Below are positions 6,403 through 10,565 of a stretch of DNA of 10,565 nt, in pieces. The notes below the pieces were generated by a model, which made no database searches, had not been told where the DNA came from, and saw nothing but the letters and a program-made list of their open reading frames with translations. The DNA comes from Prevotellaceae bacterium (GTDB taxonomy: Bacteria; Bacteroidota; Bacteroidia; Bacteroidales; Bacteroidaceae). The position numbers were made by a program, and so were the translations under genes. The first letter of the stretch is position 1. The number at the start of each line of letters is the position of its first letter. The stretch is taken from contig JAJPYW010000170.1 of the NCBI GenBank assembly GCA_021204715.1, positions 1 to 10,565 on the forward strand, in the 5' to 3' direction.

Positions 6403-7535
6403 ACGGAGTGCAGCTGGCGGTTGCTGTACACCTGCTTGGCCAATTCACCGAAACCTTCGGGATTGAAGGGGGCGCCGTAGAGCTTCTTGCACTCCAATAC
6501 CAAGCGTCCCTCGTCGAAGGAGGGATTGCCTAATTCAGAGAAGTTGACGGTCAAGCCGGAACCTTTCATCTTGTCCTCGTCACGGCCGGATACGGTGCCC
6601 AAGTATTGCAGCACATTATCATAATCGTGCGTGAACGCGGTCACGGTAAAGTATTCGTTCTCCTCCATGAAGGAGTGGGTATAACGGCTCTTCTCCACAT
6701 AGACAGTCACCACGGGCTTGCCCCACAACACGCCCAAGCCGCCCCAACCGATGGTCATGGCGTTCATCTTGTCTTTCGTCCCCACAGACAGGGCCATGGC
6801 GTCGTGGAAGAGGTTGAAGGGGTTCTCGCGCAATTCCTGCGGGTTTATCTGCCGCCACTCCTTGGTTTTGGGCGCGGCCGCTTCCGTGGCGGGCGTATAG
6901 GTGCCGTCCCACGTATTGTAATGGATGTTCTCCGGTTTCCACTTGTCTTTGGGTGCGGGGTCTTCGGCCGGATAACCCACCGGTACAATGCCTAACGGCA
7001 CGATGTCAGAGGGCAGTTTCAACAACCGCTTCAAGAAATCAACCCGGTCGGAAAGCGGATAGATGCCACACCACACGGCACCCAAGCCCATGGCGTGTGC
7101 GGCCAACAACAAGTTCTCGGTGGCTGCGGAAGCGTCTTCCACCCAATAATCCAACCCTTCGTCGGGAAAAGTCTCGTTCATGTCGCCGCACACCACGATG
7201 GCAAGCGGCGCCTTCTCTACCATGGAGGCGGTGTGTATCTCTGTGGAGACGGCACCCAACAACGCCTTCTCCTCGATGACAACAAAGCGCCACGGCTGTT
7301 TGTTGCCGGCCGAAGGAGCCGCCATAGCCGCCTTGAGCAGCTGCTCCACTTTCTCTTTCTCTACAGGCCGGTCGGTATAAGCCCGGATGCTGGTGCGTGT
7401 CATGATGTTCTCGATGACCGCCTGCCGCGTAGCGGCGGCGTCATCATTCCCTTTACAAGAGACGAAGGCCATGTCGACAACCAAAGCGGTTGCCGCGACA
7501 GCCAAAAGCATAGTCAAATTCTTTATTGTTCTCAT
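6363..7535 (-). CDS. Predicted exported nitroreductase/flavin-reductase-like fusion lipoprotein
   Basis: A 390-residue two-domain flavoprotein. Residues 1-27 look like a lipoprotein signal: MRTIKN, a hydrophobic stretch, then FVSC with C27 as the lipidated cysteine, followed by KGNDD. Residues about 38-210 are a nitroreductase domain: RTSIRAYTDRPV at 47-58 (FMN-contacting arginines and serine), APSAGNKQPW at 73-82, and GLGAVWCGIYP at 150-160. After a linker of about 15 residues, residues about 226-390 resemble the FMN-binding split-barrel flavin-reductase family (NAMTIGWGGLGVLWGKPVV at 258-276, then SRYTHSFMEENEYFTV). Substrate is unknown. ATG 7535 is chosen because it supplies the basic signal n-region. 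It lies 53 bases downstream of the EamA gene on the same strand, and its 3' end overlaps folK by 40 bases. An exported enzyme would have to obtain flavin outside the cytoplasm, which is odd. Confidence 0.85.
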   Translation of the reverse strand: MRTIKNLTMLLAVAATALVVDMAFVSCKGNDDAAATRQAVIENIMTRTSIRAYTDRPVEKEKVEQLLKAAMAAPSAGNKQPWRFVVIEEKALLGAVSTEIHTASMVEKAPLAIVVCGDMNETFPDEGLDYWVEDASAATENLLLAAHAMGLGAVWCGIYPLSDRVDFLKRLLKLPSDIVPLGIVPVGYPAEDPAPKDKWKPENIHYNTWDGTYTPATEAAAPKTKEWRQINPQELRENPFNLFHDAMALSVGTKDKMNAMTIGWGGLGVLWGKPVVTVYVEKSRYTHSFMEENEYFTVTAFTHDYDNVLQYLGTVSGRDEDKMKGSGLTVNFSELGNPSFDEGRLVLECKKLYGAPFNPEGFGELAKQVYSNRQLHSVYVGEIVNAWVKE

Positions 7536-7542
7536 AACTTCT

Positions 7543-7558
7543 TATATATTTATATATT
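7543..7558. repeat. Tandem 8-bp AT repeat in the flavoprotein leader
   Basis: TATATATT is repeated exactly twice, at 7543-7550 and 7551-7558, inside the 53-base gap between the EamA and flavoprotein genes. It lies 8-23 bases upstream of the flavoprotein start codon on the minus strand. AT-rich leaders are common before Bacteroidetes genes and favour initiation, so the repeat may matter only through its composition. I see no clear -7 element in this gap. Confidence 0.5.
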
Positions 7559-7588
7559 TTACTGTCATTTACCTATATGAAACCACCG

Positions 7589-8467
7589 CTACCCCTTCTT
7601 CTCGGCTATATAGACGCCGCACAGAATGAACGCCGCGCCAAGCAAGGCCACCGGTGTGGGGCGTTCGCCAATCATCAGCATGGAACCCACGAGCGTGAAG
7701 ATGGGATTCAGGTAGATGTAGTTGGAAGCCTGCACGGTGCCCAACCGCTTCAACACCACATTCCACACCACATAGCAGACAAGCGAGGCCAAGACGCCCA
7801 AGAAAAAGATGTTGAGGAAGACGACGGGACGCAGCAAGCCGCCCAAAGGGAACTGCCAAGGATGCCAAAGGAAAGCGGGCAGGATGGTGATCAAGCCGTA
7901 GAAGAAAATCTTGCGGGTGATGAACGCCGTGGTGTAACGGGCGAAGAGCCGCCGCATAATCAAGCTGTAGAAAGCCCATGAAAAGGCGGCCAGCAGCGTG
8001 AGAAAATCGCCTAAAGGAGAGATTTTCAACACGAAGTTACCGTTGTAAACCACCAAGGCCACCCCTAATAAAGCCAATAACGAGCCGCCTGTCAAGCCCC
8101 TTGTGGCATGTTCCTGTTTATAAAAGGCCAAGGAAAGGATGGCGGTAATCAGCGGCACCGTGCAGATGATGAACGCCACATTCGTGGCAAGCGTGATGCC
8201 CAAGGCGGTGTTCTCGGCCAAGAAATAGAAAGAGCCGCCGGTAACGCCGCCTAATAAAAGCCAAAGCTCGTCCTTATAGTTGTCGGCCCACAAGCGGGAG
8301 CGTGAAAAAGCCCACATACCGGTGTAGGCGATGAGAAAACGCAGGAAGAAGATCTCCTGCGGCATCAGCCCGTTTGTGATAAGCACCTTGGTAGAGATAT
8401 AAGTAATACCCCACACCGCCGTCACCGCCACGGCGACCACATGCCATATATGATTTCCTTTTCCCAT
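7589..8467 (-). CDS. EamA/DMT-family transporter
   Basis: A 292-residue inner-membrane protein of the drug/metabolite transporter superfamily with two EamA repeats of about 140 residues each. About ten hydrophobic segments are visible, starting with VVAVAVTAVWGITYISTKVL (residues 10-29). Family-like wording includes FFLRFLIAY, TLATNVAFIICTVPLITAIL and, in the second half, QASNYIYLNPIFTLVGSMLM. Members export or import small metabolites; this sequence does not reveal the substrate. It starts at ATG 8467 and has a strong promoter candidate just upstream, shared divergently with leuS. The flavoprotein gene follows after 53 bases and may be co-transcribed, but no functional link is evident. Ends with TAG at 7589-7591. 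Confidence 0.92.
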   Translation of the reverse strand: MGKGNHIWHVVAVAVTAVWGITYISTKVLITNGLMPQEIFFLRFLIAYTGMWAFSRSRLWADNYKDELWLLLGGVTGGSFYFLAENTALGITLATNVAFIICTVPLITAILSLAFYKQEHATRGLTGGSLLALLGVALVVYNGNFVLKISPLGDFLTLLAAFSWAFYSLIMRRLFARYTTAFITRKIFFYGLITILPAFLWHPWQFPLGGLLRPVVFLNIFFLGVLASLVCYVVWNVVLKRLGTVQASNYIYLNPIFTLVGSMLMIGERPTPVALLGAAFILCGVYIAEKKG

Positions 8468-8495
8468 CTCGCCGGTTCCTTGGATAAACAGGTTG

Positions 8496-8503
8496 CAAAG
8501 ATA
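8496..8503 (-). promoter_or_regulatory. Bacteroidetes -7 element for the EamA gene
   Basis: On the minus strand the bases read TATCTTTG, a full match to TAnnTTTG, followed by C. The expected transcription start is about 20 bases before ATG 8467, giving a short leader that contains AAGGAA (minus strand, 8476-8481), a possible ribosome binding site. The -33 region has no obvious TTTG. Confidence 0.65.
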
Positions 8504-8518
8504 CGCTATTTATTTCTT

Positions 8519-8556
8519 AGATTACATCGTTACGAATCTGAAAATAAACACGTAAC
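8519..8556. promoter_or_regulatory. Inverted repeats in the divergent EamA/leuS promoter region
   Basis: Two small inverted repeats lie between the divergent -7 elements. AGATT (8519-8523) pairs with AATCT (8535-8539); its centre at 8529 is almost midway between the two -7 boxes. GTTACG (8529-8534) pairs with CGTAAC (8551-8556), whose right arm overlaps the leuS -7 box. They could be an operator, but arms this short can arise by chance. Confidence 0.2.
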
Positions 8557-8560
8557 TTTG
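8553..8560 (+). promoter_or_regulatory. Bacteroidetes -7 element for leuS
   Basis: TAACTTTG at 8553-8560 matches TAnnTTTG fully and is followed by C. It predicts a leader of about 60 bases before the leuS start at 8626. No clear -33 TTTG is seen at the expected distance. Confidence 0.65.
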
Positions 8561-8562
8561 CG

Positions 8563-8576
8563 CCCGGAAAGCCGGG
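8563..8576 (+). other. GC-rich hairpin at the 5' end of the leuS leader
   Basis: CCCGG (8563-8567) and CCGGG (8572-8576) form a perfect five-base-pair stem with the loop AAAG. It would lie at or next to the predicted 5' end of the leuS mRNA, where it might protect the transcript or tune expression. It is not followed by a T run, so it is not a terminator. No T-box features are recognised. Confidence 0.3.
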
Positions 8577-8615
8577 AACGGCCGGAACCAATCTTATTCT
8601 CAACCATCTATAAAG

Positions 8616-8620
8616 AAGGA
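8616..8620 (+). promoter_or_regulatory. Shine-Dalgarno-like site before leuS
   Basis: AAGGA, within the purine run AAAGAAGGA, ends five bases before ATG 8626. It is one of the few sites in the window with normal Shine-Dalgarno position and sequence, and it supports 8626 as the leuS start. Confidence 0.45.
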
Positions 8621-8625
8621 ACTGT

Positions 8626-10565
<1,940 letters not shown>

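Overview
The window looks like chromosomal core DNA from a member of the Bacteroidales, probably Bacteroidaceae-like, with fairly high GC (my impression by eye, not counted). Three things support this. The gene order methyltransferase–ftsX–DUF3098–uppP–truB–queA–folK is, from memory, a Bacteroides-type cluster. The best promoters have the Bacteroidetes -7 element TAnnTTTG. The LeuRS and QueA proteins carry wording I associate with Bacteroides. Most genes lack a clear Shine-Dalgarno sequence, as is usual in this phylum. I see no tRNA or rRNA genes, CRISPR arrays, insertion sequences or phage genes, and no stretch over 300 bases without a gene.

Plus strand, 1-6402: the 3' part of miaB (tRNA 2-methylthio-adenosine synthesis) is followed by a 128-base gap with a weak candidate promoter. 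Then comes a tight run of seven genes: a zinc-ribbon SAM methyltransferase, ftsX, a small DUF3098 membrane protein, uppP, truB, queA and folK. Gaps are 2-33 bases, and the methyltransferase and ftsX overlap by 14 bases, so this is probably one operon. It mixes cell-envelope work (FtsX, UppP), tRNA modification (TruB, QueA, with MiaB just upstream) and folate synthesis (FolK).

Minus strand, 6363-8467: two genes run the other way, an EamA-family transporter followed by a two-domain flavoprotein (nitroreductase plus flavin-reductase-like) with a lipoprotein signal. The 3' end of the flavoprotein gene overlaps the 3' end of folK by 40 bases. This suggests the pair is accessory DNA placed against the core operon.

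Plus strand, 8468-10565: a 158-base divergent promoter region separates the transporter from leuS, which runs off the right edge without its KMSKS region and C-terminus.

I found no clearly new multi-gene system. The most noteworthy items are the predicted exported nitroreductase/flavin-reductase fusion, the folK 3' overlap, the repetitive C-terminal tail of TruB, and the insertion in LeuRS.
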